DNA of 64,000 nucleotides, taken from Ensifer oleiphilus (lineage in GTDB: Bacteria; Pseudomonadota; Alphaproteobacteria; Rhizobiales; Rhizobiaceae). The DNA lies in the NCBI RefSeq assembly GCF_013371465.1, contig NZ_JABWDU010000004.1, forward strand, positions 186,001-250,000, read 5' to 3'. The notes below the pieces were generated by a model, which saw nothing but the letters and a program-made list of their open reading frames with translations, had not been told where the DNA came from and did not search any database. Every line of letters begins with the position of its first letter. The stretch's first letter is position 1. Both the position numbers and the translations under genes were made by a program. This document shows positions 48,215 to 57,130 of this stretch, piece after piece.

Positions 48215-48660
48215 TGCGCCGCCTTTGCCTGATCGATGCGGGCGAAGATCGCATCGAAGCGGCCGCGCGCCCGACCGGGAACCTCGGCCTTGCGGAAGGC
48301 CTCGGTCAGTTCCGCCTCGCCGACCTTGATCAGCATCACCATGCCCATGGCGAAATGTGGCGAGCACTTGATGCCGTAGAAGCCCGGCGTGTCGAAGCTG
48401 ACCTCGATCTCCTCGTTGATCTGGCCCTTGAAGCCGGCATAGTCCGCAGGCACCATGCCGTCGATCGAGGCGGCGTTGTGGCTCTTGTGTCCGACCCGAA
48501 ATTTGACGCGGTCGCCGGGCTTCAGCTCGACATAGTCAGGCTCGAAGACCATCGAGCCGTTTTCGCCGCGGTTGAGCATCTTCACTTCGATGGTCTCGGC
48601 AAAGGCCGGAGCGGTGGTGAGCCCGAGGGCGAGAAGGGCAGCAGCGATCTTAGCGCGCAT
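48211..48660 (-). CDS. Pseudoazurin-like cupredoxin
   Basis: 149-residue periplasmic blue copper protein. Signal AKIAAALLALGLTTAPAFA. Copper ligands of pseudoazurin are all present: His in HKSHNAAS, and Cys-Ser-Pro-His followed by Met eight residues after the Cys (IKCSPHFAMGMVML). It carries electrons, often to nitrite or N2O reductase, but no such gene is near. The C-terminal tail (AFRKAEVPGRARGRFDAIFA) is long and basic. It begins inside the end of the ATPase gene and overlaps the methyltransferase. The first ATG at 48666 is also possible. Confidence 0.92.
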   Translation of the reverse strand: MRAKIAAALLALGLTTAPAFAETIEVKMLNRGENGSMVFEPDYVELKPGDRVKFRVGHKSHNAASIDGMVPADYAGFKGQINEEIEVSFDTPGFYGIKCSPHFAMGMVMLIKVGEAELTEAFRKAEVPGRARGRFDAIFARIDQAKAAQ

Positions 48661-49465
48661 GGTCATGTCTCTTCATGGTGTCGGATATCAGGTGCAGTTT
48701 TGGACGCGGGCGGCGATAGCGAACGAAGCACGAGCCGTCCTCGTCGTGCTCGACCGTCGCTGCGACCCCGAAGACCGCGAGAATTCGCTCTTCCGTCAGG
48801 ATCTCCGTCGGGGTCCCGAGCGCGACGATGCGGCCGCGATCCATCACGGCGATGCGGTCGCAGAAGACGGCGGCGTGGTTGAGATCGTGCAGGGCGGCAA
48901 CGACCGTCAACGGCTGTCCCCGGACGAGCTCGAGCAGGCCGATCTGGTGGTGGATGTCGAGATGGTTGGTCGGTTCGTCGAGCAGCAGGATCTGCGGCTG
49001 TTGTGCCAGTGCCCGGGCGATATGCAATCGCTGGCGCTCGCCGCCGGACAGCGTGTGCCACATGCGATCGGCAAAATCGCTCATGCCCACATGGTCGAGC
49101 GCTCGGGCGACGATATCGGTGTCGCGCCCCGACCAGGGTGAAAGCGCGCCGAGATGCGGCGTGCGGCCGAGCTCGACCGCCTGGCGGGCGGTGATGCGTT
49201 CGGTGGTTTCCGCCTGCTGCTCGACCAGCGCGATGCGTTGCGCGATGTCGCGCCGCGTAGATTTTGCGAGCGGGTGCCCTTCGAGACTGACGATGCCGGA
49301 TTTCGGCGGGCGGATGCCTGCGAGCAGCGAGATCAGGCTGGTCTTGCCTGATCCGTTCGGGCCGATGATGCCGAGAAACTCTTGCGGCATAACCTCGAGG
49401 TCGACGGCGTCGACGATCAGCCGGCCGCCGGCCGACCAGGAAACGGTTTCGGCCTTGAGGCTCAT
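48650..49465 (-). CDS. btuD: ABC transporter ATPase, BtuD/FecE type
   Basis: 271 residues. Walker A GIIGPNGSGKTSLISL, signature LSGGERQRLHIARAL, Walker B ILLLDEPTNHLDIHH and the H-loop VVAALHDLNH are intact. Similarity to iron-siderophore/cobalamin import ATPases (FecE, BtuD, HmuV). Its start overlaps the permease stop by four bases. The cobalamin riboswitch upstream of the operon favours a vitamin B12 or corrinoid substrate over iron. Confidence 0.9.
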   Translation of the reverse strand: MSLKAETVSWSAGGRLIVDAVDLEVMPQEFLGIIGPNGSGKTSLISLLAGIRPPKSGIVSLEGHPLAKSTRRDIAQRIALVEQQAETTERITARQAVELGRTPHLGALSPWSGRDTDIVARALDHVGMSDFADRMWHTLSGGERQRLHIARALAQQPQILLLDEPTNHLDIHHQIGLLELVRGQPLTVVAALHDLNHAAVFCDRIAVMDRGRIVALGTPTEILTEERILAVFGVAATVEHDEDGSCFVRYRRPRPKLHLISDTMKRHDHAR

Positions 49466-50490
49466 GACGCCGCTCTCCCGCGGCTGAGGATCAGCGCGAA
49501 GGCCGGGGCGCCGACGAGCGCGGTGATCACGCCGATCGGCAGCACCTGGCCGGGAATGATGACCCTCGACAAGATGTCGGCGGCGATCATGAAGATCGCT
49601 CCGGTGAGTGCTGCTGCCGGCAGCAGCAGGCCGTGGCGCACGCCGACCAGGAAGCGTGCGGCATGCGGTATGACGAGGCCGACGAAGCCGATGGAGCCGA
49701 CGATGCTGACCATCACCGCCGTCATCAGCGCCGTTGCCGAAATGAGGGTCGCATAGACGCGTTTCACCGGGATGCCGAGCGAGGCGGCCGATTCGGCGCC
49801 GAAGGTGAAGGCGTCGAGCGCGCGGGCATGCCAGAGGCAGACGAGGAGGCCGGCAAGCGCCACCGGCAAGGCCAGCGCCACATCCGGCCAGCGCACGCCC
49901 GAGAGGTTGCCGAGCAGCCAGAACATGATGCCCCGGGCCTGCTCGGCATTGGCGGATTTGGTGACGATGAAGGAGGTGAGCGCGTTGAAGAGTTGCGAGC
50001 CGGCAACGCCGGCGAGAATGATGGCACCGGTGCCGCGGCCCGCCCTCAGCGCCAGGAGGGAGACGAGCGCGAAGGCGAAGACCGCGCCGAAGAAGGCGCC
50101 GAGCGACAGCGTCAACATGCCCGCGCCGATGCCGAGAATGGCGACGGCGACCGCACCGGTCGATGCGCCGGCGGAGATGCCGAGGATATAGGGATCGGCC
50201 AGGGAATTGCGGAGCAGTGCCTGCAAGACGACGCCGCAGAGCGACAGTGCTGCTCCGCAGCACGCGGCCACGACAGCGCGGCTGAGGCGATAGTTCCAGA
50301 CGATGCCCTCGTCGATCGCATCGAGCGGGTATCCGGCACCCCAGAGGCGGTTGGCGACCGTCTTGCCGACGACGTCGAGTGGGATCGCTGTTTCGCCGAT
50401 GGCGGCGCCGAGCGCCAGCGCCAGGAAAAGCAGTGCGAACGCCGTCAGGACGGCGCCCGTTCTATTGATCGTTGGAGGTATTGACCTCAC
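49462..50490 (-). CDS. btuC: ABC transporter permease, BtuC/FecCD type
   Basis: 342 residues with about ten membrane spans. The FecCD family features GVVLQALLRNSLADPYILGI, ALVGAPAFALILSRGR and GLVIPHAARFLVG are present. It starts with GTG overlapping the binding-protein stop (GTGA) and overlaps the ATPase start. Forms the membrane dimer of the importer. Confidence 0.92.
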   Translation of the reverse strand: MRSIPPTINRTGAVLTAFALLFLALALGAAIGETAIPLDVVGKTVANRLWGAGYPLDAIDEGIVWNYRLSRAVVAACCGAALSLCGVVLQALLRNSLADPYILGISAGASTGAVAVAILGIGAGMLTLSLGAFFGAVFAFALVSLLALRAGRGTGAIILAGVAGSQLFNALTSFIVTKSANAEQARGIMFWLLGNLSGVRWPDVALALPVALAGLLVCLWHARALDAFTFGAESAASLGIPVKRVYATLISATALMTAVMVSIVGSIGFVGLVIPHAARFLVGVRHGLLLPAAALTGAIFMIAADILSRVIIPGQVLPIGVITALVGAPAFALILSRGRAAS

Positions 50491-51530
50491 TTCGCCAGGC
50501 CGGCTTTTTCGATGGCGTCAGCCAGCACCTCGATGCCCTCGATCGTGCGGATCGTCGGGTTCATCGCCTGTGCGTCCATGACGACGATATGGTCCGCCTT
50601 GACCGCCGGCATTAGGCTGGTCACCGGGTCGGACTTCAGGAACTTCATCTTCAGTTCCCAGTCGTCGGCCGGGAAGCGGCGGCGGTCCATCTTGCCGATC
50701 ACCACGATCTTCGGATTGGCCTTGGCGATGGTTTCCCAGCCGATGGTCGGCCATTCCTCTTCGGTGGAGACGACATTCTTGATGCCGAGCGCCGACAGGA
50801 TGTAGCCAGGAGCGCCATTGGTGCCGGCGACATAGGGGTCGATGTCCATCTCGGCGCTGGAGAACCAGAAGACCGCCGACAGCTTGCCGTCGGCATTGGC
50901 GATCTTGCCGCGTGCGGCTTCTTCGCGGGCCTTCAGCTTGGCGACCAGCGCTTGCCCTCGATCCTGCACGTCGAAGATCTCGGCGAGCTCAGCGATCTCC
51001 TGGTAGATGAGGTCCATCGAGAAGGATTTGTGGCGCACGCCGTCGCCGCCAGCCGAATTGTCCTTGGCGGCGCAATCGGCAGGAGAGACATAGACGGGGA
51101 TCGACAGTTCGGCGAACTGCTTCGGCGTCGCGACGATGCCTTCAGGCCCGACATGCCACTGGAACTGGGCGGTCACCAGATTCGGCTTGGTGGCAACGAC
51201 GCTTTCGAAGCTCGGGTCGTTGTCGGCAAGGCGCGGAACCTTGCTGTTGACGTCCTCGTAGCCGTCGATAACAGGGCCGATCCAGACGGCTGTGCCGACG
51301 ACCTTGTCTGCGAGGCCGAGAAGATAAAGGATTTCCGTGCTGCTCTGACCGATCGAGGCGGTGCGCGTCGGCGCCGCCTTAAAGGTAACCTCCTGGCCGC
51401 AATTCTTTAAGGTCAGGGGGTAGCTCGTCGCGGCCGCAAGAGCGGTTGCGGGAGCGACGGTCAGAAGCAGGGCCACGGAAACGGCAAGGGATGGGCAATG
51501 GCGCCCGACGGCATTCAAAATGGCTTTCAA
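50487..51530 (-). CDS. btuF: ABC transporter substrate-binding protein, BtuF type
   Basis: 347 residues. A signal (VALLLTVAPATALAA) precedes the class III binding-protein fold: SIGQSSTEILYLLGLADKVV, NPKIVVIGKMDRRRFPAD and a C-terminal IEGIEVLADAIEKAGLAK. Substrates of this fold are B12, haem or siderophores; the riboswitch upstream points to cobalamin. The start is TTG at 51530 with a weak AG-rich site. A 35-codon leader ORF ends 33 bases before it. Confidence 0.9.
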   Translation of the reverse strand: MKAILNAVGRHCPSLAVSVALLLTVAPATALAAATSYPLTLKNCGQEVTFKAAPTRTASIGQSSTEILYLLGLADKVVGTAVWIGPVIDGYEDVNSKVPRLADNDPSFESVVATKPNLVTAQFQWHVGPEGIVATPKQFAELSIPVYVSPADCAAKDNSAGGDGVRHKSFSMDLIYQEIAELAEIFDVQDRGQALVAKLKAREEAARGKIANADGKLSAVFWFSSAEMDIDPYVAGTNGAPGYILSALGIKNVVSTEEEWPTIGWETIAKANPKIVVIGKMDRRRFPADDWELKMKFLKSDPVTSLMPAVKADHIVVMDAQAMNPTIRTIEGIEVLADAIEKAGLAK

Positions 51531-51563
51531 GGGAATTCTTTCTTCTCGTGAGCTTACGAAGGG

Positions 51564-51671
51564 TCAACCGGAGCGGCGACAGTCGGCCGAGCGAATTTCG
51601 GGAGACAATCGATCGCAAACGTCGAGAAGGACGGGAAGAGAGGGCGCAAAGCCGCGCGATATGCGGATCAT
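51564..51671 (-). CDS. Leader ORF between cobalamin riboswitch and btuF
   Basis: 35 codons. ATG 51669-51671 has AGGAG exactly six bases upstream, a better site than that of btuF. The product reads MIRISRGFAPSLPVLLDVCD and ends DCRRSG, with two cysteines. The stop is 33 bases before the btuF start, so translation could be coupled. A CGGGC/GCCCG hairpin lies just before its Shine-Dalgarno. Not a known family; coding status is inferred from the ribosome site. Confidence 0.55.
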   Translation of the reverse strand: MIRISRGFAPSLPVLLDVCDRLSPEIRSADCRRSG

Positions 51672-51723
51672 GGACAACTCCTGTTCCGGGCAACCCCGCC
51701 CGTGACGCTGGATCTTCTGCTTG

Positions 51724-51903
51724 ACGGCAGGTCTCCTGGCTCGCGGATGGTTCGCCCTCCACCTGCCTTCCCGCAACGCGCATGACGCAATCGCAGTGGC
51801 ATGGCGCTGTCGCGCCACAGGGGTGTCCGGCATTCCGCTTACAGTTGCGGGGGCAGCCACGGTCTCGGTCCCTTTTGGGTCGTCCTCACCGTGTTCCCTA
51901 TTA
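51724..51903 (-). ncRNA. Cobalamin riboswitch
   Basis: On the minus strand the class I/II core is clear in order: GGGAACACGGTG opening, ACCGTGGCTGCCCCCGCAAC followed by TGTAAGCGG, GCCACTG, GGGAAGGCAGG, and the 3' B12 box GAGCCAGGAGACCTGCC. Binding of coenzyme B12 normally represses the downstream genes. It controls the btuFCD-cupredoxin-methyltransferase operon. Confidence 0.95.
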
Positions 51904-52090
51904 ATCCCCGTTAGAGTCATCCTTCGGGGAACCGTCGCCGCTACCCTTAGTGTCCCGGTCCGTGCGGCGTCAAGCCGACCGGTTGCGGAAACCGCCTTGC
52001 TGCTACCGCGTTGCGGCGGCTTACCGTAAAGCGTGGCAAGGGTCCGCCTTCACCGAATTGTCGCGAAACCGTTCAAATTGTTTCATGTCG

Positions 52091-52108
52091 CTGTCAACGC
52101 GCTGACAT
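52091..52108 (+). promoter_or_regulatory. PHO box of phoD
   Basis: CTGTCAA-CGCG-CTGACAT is the two-repeat PhoB site CTGTCAT-N4-CTGTCAT with one mismatch in each repeat. It lies 65 bases before the phoD TTG. Expect induction on phosphate starvation. Confidence 0.75.
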
Positions 52109-52172
52109 CAGAACAACCAAAAGTCCGGCACGCGAAACGCAGCTTTTCGCGAGGTTCGAACCGGAGGCTTGT

Positions 52173-53735
52173 TTGGCCGAAATCCTCACCACGCTCACCC
52201 GCCGCTCCTTTCTTCTGTCTGCCGGTGCTGCCGGCCTCGTCGCGTCCTCCGGTCTTGCCACGCCGTTTTATGCCCGCGGTTACGGCCGGCCGGAATTCAT
52301 CCATGGCGTGCAGTCGGGCGATGTCGACACAAGCTCCGGCATGGTGTGGACTCGGGTCGACAGGCCGTCGCGGGTAACGCTGGAGTACTCGACGACCGAA
52401 AGCTTTTCCAATCCGGTTCGGCTTGCCGATCTCACCGCGACACCGCAGACGGATTGCGCGGTGAAGTGTTCGCTCGACAATCTCCTGCCCGATCAGGACA
52501 TCTTCTACCGGTTCATCGCGACCGATCTCTACGACGTCAACCGGGTGTCGGAGCCTGTCATCGGCCGGTTTCGCACAGCGCCCTTGCGCAAGCGCTCGAT
52601 CCGCTTCGTCTGGTCCGGAGATACAGCCGGCCAGGGCTGGGGCATCGACGATGTCGGCATGAAGACCTATTCCACCATGCGCCTGCACGAGCCGGACTTC
52701 TTCATCCATTCCGGCGACACGATCTATGCCGACAATCCCATTCCCGACGAGATCCCCTTGCGCGATGGTGGCATCTGGAAGAACCGGGTGGTGACGCATG
52801 AGAAACGCGACGTGGCGCGCACGCTCGAAGAGTATCGCGGCCAATGGAAGTACAATCTTCTCGACAGCCATGTGCGTGAACTCAACGCCGTCTGTCCGAC
52901 CTTCTATCAATGGGACGACCACGAGGTCTTGAACAACTGGTCGGCCTCGACGAATCTTCGCGACGATCCGCGTTATCCGGAAAAGGACGTTGCCGTCTAT
53001 GCGGCCCGCGCTAGCCGGGCATTCAGCGAGATGACGCCGATCCGCATGCCACCGGCACAGCCGGGTCGCATCTTCCGCAAGATCGCCTACGGCCCGCTTC
53101 TCGATGTCTTCTTCGTCGATCTCCGGTCCTACCGCGGCCCCAACCAGGGGGAGGGCGATGGCGGCCTGTTCGGTTGGCGCCAGGCGGATTGGCTGAAGCG
53201 GGAGCTGGCCGCCTCACGCGCGGTGTGGAAGGTGATCGCCTGCGACATGCCCATCGGCCTCGTCGTCTGGGACGATTATGCCAACAGGCGCGGCTCCGAT
53301 GCCATCGCCAATGGCGATAATGGTGCGCCGACGGGCCGCGAAACCGAATTTGCCGACCTGCTCCGCTTCATCAGGGACAATGCCATCGACAACCTCGTCT
53401 GGCTGACGGCGGATGTGCATTACACGGCGGCGCATCACTACGATCCGTCGCGCGCAGCCTTCAAGGATTTCCTGCCCTTCTGGGAGTTCGTTTCCGGTCC
53501 CTTGCATTCCGGCACCTATGGTCCGAAGGAGCTGGACATGACCTTCGGCCCGGACGTGCGCTTCATCAAGGCATCGGGCGGCGGCGTCGACAGCAACCTG
53601 CCGCCATCCGCCGGCCTGCAGTTCTTCGGCATCGTCGATATCAATGGCCAGACGAAGCAGATGACGGTGCGCCTGATGGATCGGCAAGACCAGGAACTGT
53701 GGCGCGTGACGCTCGATCCGGCCGCTGTCGCGTGA
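52173..53735 (+). CDS. phoD: Alkaline phosphatase D (PhoD)
   Basis: 520-residue Tat-exported phosphomono/diesterase. The start is TTG (GGAGG five bases upstream). The N-terminus has the Tat signal TTLTRRSFLLSAGAAGLVAS. The PhoD domains show FIHGVQSGDV, FVWSGDTAGQGWGIDD, FFIHSGDTIYADN (metal Asp), FYQWDDHEVLNNW and LTADVHYTAAHHY (metal His). Upstream is a PHO box. No partner genes. Confidence 0.94.
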   Translation: MAEILTTLTRRSFLLSAGAAGLVASSGLATPFYARGYGRPEFIHGVQSGDVDTSSGMVWTRVDRPSRVTLEYSTTESFSNPVRLADLTATPQTDCAVKCSLDNLLPDQDIFYRFIATDLYDVNRVSEPVIGRFRTAPLRKRSIRFVWSGDTAGQGWGIDDVGMKTYSTMRLHEPDFFIHSGDTIYADNPIPDEIPLRDGGIWKNRVVTHEKRDVARTLEEYRGQWKYNLLDSHVRELNAVCPTFYQWDDHEVLNNWSASTNLRDDPRYPEKDVAVYAARASRAFSEMTPIRMPPAQPGRIFRKIAYGPLLDVFFVDLRSYRGPNQGEGDGGLFGWRQADWLKRELAASRAVWKVIACDMPIGLVVWDDYANRRGSDAIANGDNGAPTGRETEFADLLRFIRDNAIDNLVWLTADVHYTAAHHYDPSRAAFKDFLPFWEFVSGPLHSGTYGPKELDMTFGPDVRFIKASGGGVDSNLPPSAGLQFFGIVDINGQTKQMTVRLMDRQDQELWRVTLDPAAVA

Positions 53736-53936
53736 GCGTTCTGGCTTTGACCGATCCCTTTCCTGAGCCGGTTGGCGTGGCCCTTTCCGGTTGCAAACCC
53801 ATGGCCTGTCGGGGCTTCGGCGCCGGTCTCTTGCGCACGCCCCCCTTTCGCAATCGCAAAAAAACCTGTATGAGCCCGACCATTGAAAAAGCGGCGTGGC
53901 CCATTGGGGCGTGCCCTAAACCTTCCGAGACGAAAA

Positions 53937-55763
53937 ATGAGCATTCGTAACATCGCGATTATCGCGCACGTCGACCATGGGAAAACGACCCTTGTCGACG
54001 AGCTTCTGAAGCAGTCGGGCTCGTTCCGCGAAAACCAGCGCGTTGCCGAACGCGTCATGGACTCCAACGACATCGAAAAAGAGCGCGGCATCACCATTCT
54101 TGCCAAGGCGACGTCGGTCGAGTGGAAGGGCGTGCGCATCAACATCGTCGACACCCCCGGCCACGCCGACTTCGGCGGCGAAGTCGAGCGCATCCTGTCG
54201 ATGGTGGACGGCGCCATCGTTCTCGTAGACGCCTCCGAAGGCCCGATGCCGCAGACGAAGTTCGTCGTCGGCAAGGCGCTGAAGGTCGGCTTGAAGCCGA
54301 TCGTCGCGATCAACAAGATCGACCGCCCGGACGGACGCCACGAAGAAGTCATCAACGAAGTCTTCGACCTCTTCGCGAACCTCGACGCCACCGACGAACA
54401 GCTCGACTTCCCGATCCTCTACGGTTCGGGCCGTGACGGCTGGATGAACGTCGCGCCTGAAGGTCCGAAGGACCAGGGCATGGCTCCGCTTCTCGACCTC
54501 GTGCTGAAGCACGTTCCCGAGCCGACGGTTGCCGAAGGTCCGTTCCGCATGATCGGCACGATCCTTGAAGCAAACCCCTTCCTCGGCCGCATCATCACCG
54601 GCCGCATCCATTCGGGTTCTCTGAAGCCGAACCAGCCTGTCCGGGTTCTCGGCCAGGACGGCAAGCTGCTCGAAACCGGCCGTATCTCGAAGATCCTCGC
54701 TTTCCGCGGTATCGAGCGCCAGCCGATCGAAGAAGCGCATGCAGGTGATATCGTTGCGATCGCCGGCCTGACCAAGGGCACCGTCGCCGACACCTTCTGC
54801 GACCCGTCGGTCACCGAAGCGCTGACGGCACAGCCGATCGACCCGCCGACCGTCACCATGTCCTTCATCGTCAACGACAGCCCGCTTGCCGGCACCGAAG
54901 GCGACAAGGTCACGAGCCGCGTCATCCGCGACCGTCTGTTCAAGGAAGCCGAAGGCAACGTTGCGCTGAAGATCGAAGAATCCTCCGAGAAGGATTCGTT
55001 CTTCGTCTCCGGTCGCGGCGAATTGCAGCTCGCGGTTCTGATCGAAACCATGCGCCGCGAAGGCTTCGAACTCGCCGTCTCGCGTCCGCGCGTTGTCATG
55101 CACAAGGATGACAACGGTCAGCTGCTCGAGCCGATCGAAGAAGTGGTCATCGACGTGGACGAGGAGCATTCCGGTGTCGTCGTTCAGAAGATGTCGGAGC
55201 GCAAGGCCGAGATGGTCGAGCTGCGTCCGTCCGGCGGCAATCGCGTCCGTCTGGTGTTCTTCGCTCCGACCCGCGGCCTGATCGGCTACCAGTCGGAACT
55301 GCTGACGGATACGCGCGGCACGGCGGTCATGAACCGTCTGTTCCACGCCTACCAGCCGTACAAGGGCGAGATCGGTGGCCGCGTCAACGGCGTGCTGCTC
55401 TCCAACGACGCCGGCGAATCGGTCGCCTATGCCATGTTCAACCTGGAAGACCGCGGCCCGATGATCATCGAAGCCGGCGAGAAGGTCTATGCCGGCATGA
55501 TCATCGGCATCCACACGCGCGACAACGACCTCGAGGTCAACGTGTTGAAGGGCAAGAAGCTCACCAACATGCGCGCATCGGGCAAGGACGAAGCCGTCAA
55601 GCTGACGCCGCCGATCCGCATGACGCTCGAGCGGGCGCTGTCCTGGATCCAGGACGACGAACTCGTCGAAGTCACGCCGAAGTCGATCCGTCTGCGCAAG
55701 ATGTACCTCGACTCGAACGACCGCAAGCGCTTCGAGAAGTCGCGCACGGCCGGCGCTGCTTAA
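53937..55763 (+). CDS. typA: Translational GTPase TypA/BipA
   Basis: 608 residues. G1 AHVDHGKTTLVDELL, G2 ERGITI, G3 DTPGHADF, G4 NKIDRPD; the TypA-specific C-terminal domain follows (LIGYQSELLTDTRGTAVMNR). Ribosome-associated GTPase with roles in stress and 50S assembly. The start MSIRNIAIIAHVD at 53937 is family-typical. Codon use is strongly biased, as for a highly expressed gene. Terminator follows. Confidence 0.97.
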   Translation: MSIRNIAIIAHVDHGKTTLVDELLKQSGSFRENQRVAERVMDSNDIEKERGITILAKATSVEWKGVRINIVDTPGHADFGGEVERILSMVDGAIVLVDASEGPMPQTKFVVGKALKVGLKPIVAINKIDRPDGRHEEVINEVFDLFANLDATDEQLDFPILYGSGRDGWMNVAPEGPKDQGMAPLLDLVLKHVPEPTVAEGPFRMIGTILEANPFLGRIITGRIHSGSLKPNQPVRVLGQDGKLLETGRISKILAFRGIERQPIEEAHAGDIVAIAGLTKGTVADTFCDPSVTEALTAQPIDPPTVTMSFIVNDSPLAGTEGDKVTSRVIRDRLFKEAEGNVALKIEESSEKDSFFVSGRGELQLAVLIETMRREGFELAVSRPRVVMHKDDNGQLLEPIEEVVIDVDEEHSGVVVQKMSERKAEMVELRPSGGNRVRLVFFAPTRGLIGYQSELLTDTRGTAVMNRLFHAYQPYKGEIGGRVNGVLLSNDAGESVAYAMFNLEDRGPMIIEAGEKVYAGMIIGIHTRDNDLEVNVLKGKKLTNMRASGKDEAVKLTPPIRMTLERALSWIQDDELVEVTPKSIRLRKMYLDSNDRKRFEKSRTAGAA

Positions 55764-55792
55764 GCGCATCCGATCATCATCGGCAATTTTTG

Positions 55793-55819
55793 AAACCCCG
55801 GAGCGATCCGGGGTTTTTT
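55793..55819 (+). terminator. Rho-independent terminator of typA
   Basis: AACCCCGGA/TCCGGGGTT perfect stem (55794-55802 with 55807-55815), four-base loop, then six T in total. It starts 30 bases past the stop. Confidence 0.9.
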
Positions 55820-55865
55820 GCTGTGTGTGCCAGTGGGGGGCGGCTTGCGGATAAAGTTAAAAAGG

Positions 55866-55909
55866 CGTTAACCTTCCACAGGATGCCGTTAAAGTTGCCT
55901 GTGGGTTAA
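55866..55909. repeat. Inverted repeat upstream of GNAT gene
   Basis: GTTAACC-tt-CCACAGG (55866-55881) is mirrored by CCTGTGG-GTTAAC (55897-55909) with a 15-base loop. No T tract. It lies 61 bases before the GNAT ATG, where an operator or mRNA structure could sit. Confidence 0.5.
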
Positions 55910-55969
55910 CACGACGCGGCTCCCGGGCGGGATTCCTGTTCGCCTTGTGTGTGTTTAGAGTCGTGAGTC

Positions 55970-56476
55970 ATGAAGACTGTTTCGATCGAGGTCAGACCCG
56001 GAGAACCGCAAGAGGCGGCGGCCATTGCCGACGTGCATCGCGTTTCATGGCTGCAGACCTATGGCGGCATCATTCCGCACCGCCCGCTGATCCAGATGGT
56101 CAATCGTCGAGACGAGGTCTGGTGGCGCAAGGCAACCCGGGGTCCGGCGACCCTGCTGGTTGTCGACGTAGCGGGAACGATTGCCGGCTATGCCACCCTC
56201 GGCCTCAGCCGCGCCAAGGCGCTGCCGCAGGAAGGCGAAATCTACGAGATTTACCTGCGTCCGGAATACCAGGGCATCGGCCTTGGGCGGGTGCTGTTCG
56301 GCGAAGCCAAGAGCCTGCTGCGCTCGCTCGGTTGCCAGGGGCTCGTCGTCTGGTGCCTTGAGGACAGCGATCACGCCTATCAGTTCTTCCAAGGCGCCGG
56401 CGGCAGCGATATCGCCGAAGGCATGGAAGATTTCGGCGACAAGCACCTCAAGAAGGTCGGCTTCGCCTGGAACTGA
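55970..56476 (+). CDS. GNAT family N-acetyltransferase
   Basis: 168 residues. IEVRPGEPQEAAAIADVHRV, IYEIYLRPEYQGIGLGRVLF (QxxGxG acetyl-CoA loop) and LVVWCLEDSDHAYQFFQGAG place it in the Acetyltransf_1 (RimI-like) family. Substrate unknown. Monocistronic, by its neighbours. Confidence 0.88.
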   Translation: MKTVSIEVRPGEPQEAAAIADVHRVSWLQTYGGIIPHRPLIQMVNRRDEVWWRKATRGPATLLVVDVAGTIAGYATLGLSRAKALPQEGEIYEIYLRPEYQGIGLGRVLFGEAKSLLRSLGCQGLVVWCLEDSDHAYQFFQGAGGSDIAEGMEDFGDKHLKKVGFAWN

Positions 56477-56527
56477 CGCCCGCCGTGAAAGCCTTCGCTG
56501 GCTATGGCGATAGAGTTATCTCCGAAA

Positions 56528-57130
56528 TCACTCCGGCAGTTCGTTGTTGGGTTCGGCGGCCTTGTCGCCGCGTTTGCCGTGGAATACCGCCTGGTCAACG
56601 CCGCAGCGAAATGTCGGCGCCACCTCGTCGGCGACTTTTCGGGCGATCGTGTTAGGATCAGGATTGGCGAGCGCATCGACATAGCCGGCGACGCAGCCCT
56701 TGCCGTCAAGCTTCTCGGCCACCTTGGAGACGACGAGAACCTGGCCCTCGAGCGCCGGCACCGATTCACCGGTCTTCGGATCCGGGTTTTCGATGATCCA
56801 GCGGAGAATTGTCGCAACCGCGGTGCCGCCCTTGGCGACGCGCCATTCCACCATGGTGCCCGCGTGGTTGAAGGGGATGAAGCTCTCGAATGCCCCGTCG
56901 AGGTATTCCTTGCCGATATGGCCGAAGGAGAAGCTCTGGCGAACATCGATCTCCTTGAAATGGACCGGATAGTCGCCGTAACCGGGGCAGCTCATCAGGG
57001 CGTACATGCCCGGCTCCTCGGCAATCGTCTTGCACTTGTCGCGGCTGACGTCGACATAGACGCTGTCATTGGCAATGGCTGATCCGGCAGACAGCAGGAT
57101 CAGCGACAGGCACGCAACCTTTCCGTTCAT
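56528..57130 (-). CDS. Exported protein of unknown function
   Basis: 200 residues from ATG 57130 (GGGAGG five bases upstream). Signal VACLSLILLSAGSAIANDS followed by SVYVDVSRDKCKTIAEEPGM, SCPGYGDYPVHFKEIDVRQS and CVAGYVDALANPDPNTIARK. Three or four cysteines may form disulphides in the periplasm. No family recognised. Divergent from ppa. Confidence 0.75.
   Translation of the reverse strand: MNGKVACLSLILLSAGSAIANDSVYVDVSRDKCKTIAEEPGMYALMSCPGYGDYPVHFKEIDVRQSFSFGHIGKEYLDGAFESFIPFNHAGTMVEWRVAKGGTAVATILRWIIENPDPKTGESVPALEGQVLVVSKVAEKLDGKGCVAGYVDALANPDPNTIARKVADEVAPTFRCGVDQAVFHGKRGDKAAEPNNELPE

Noticed and set aside
53916-55769. 617-residue frame opposite typA
   Set aside because: Shadow of the strongly biased typA; no motif, no ribosome site.
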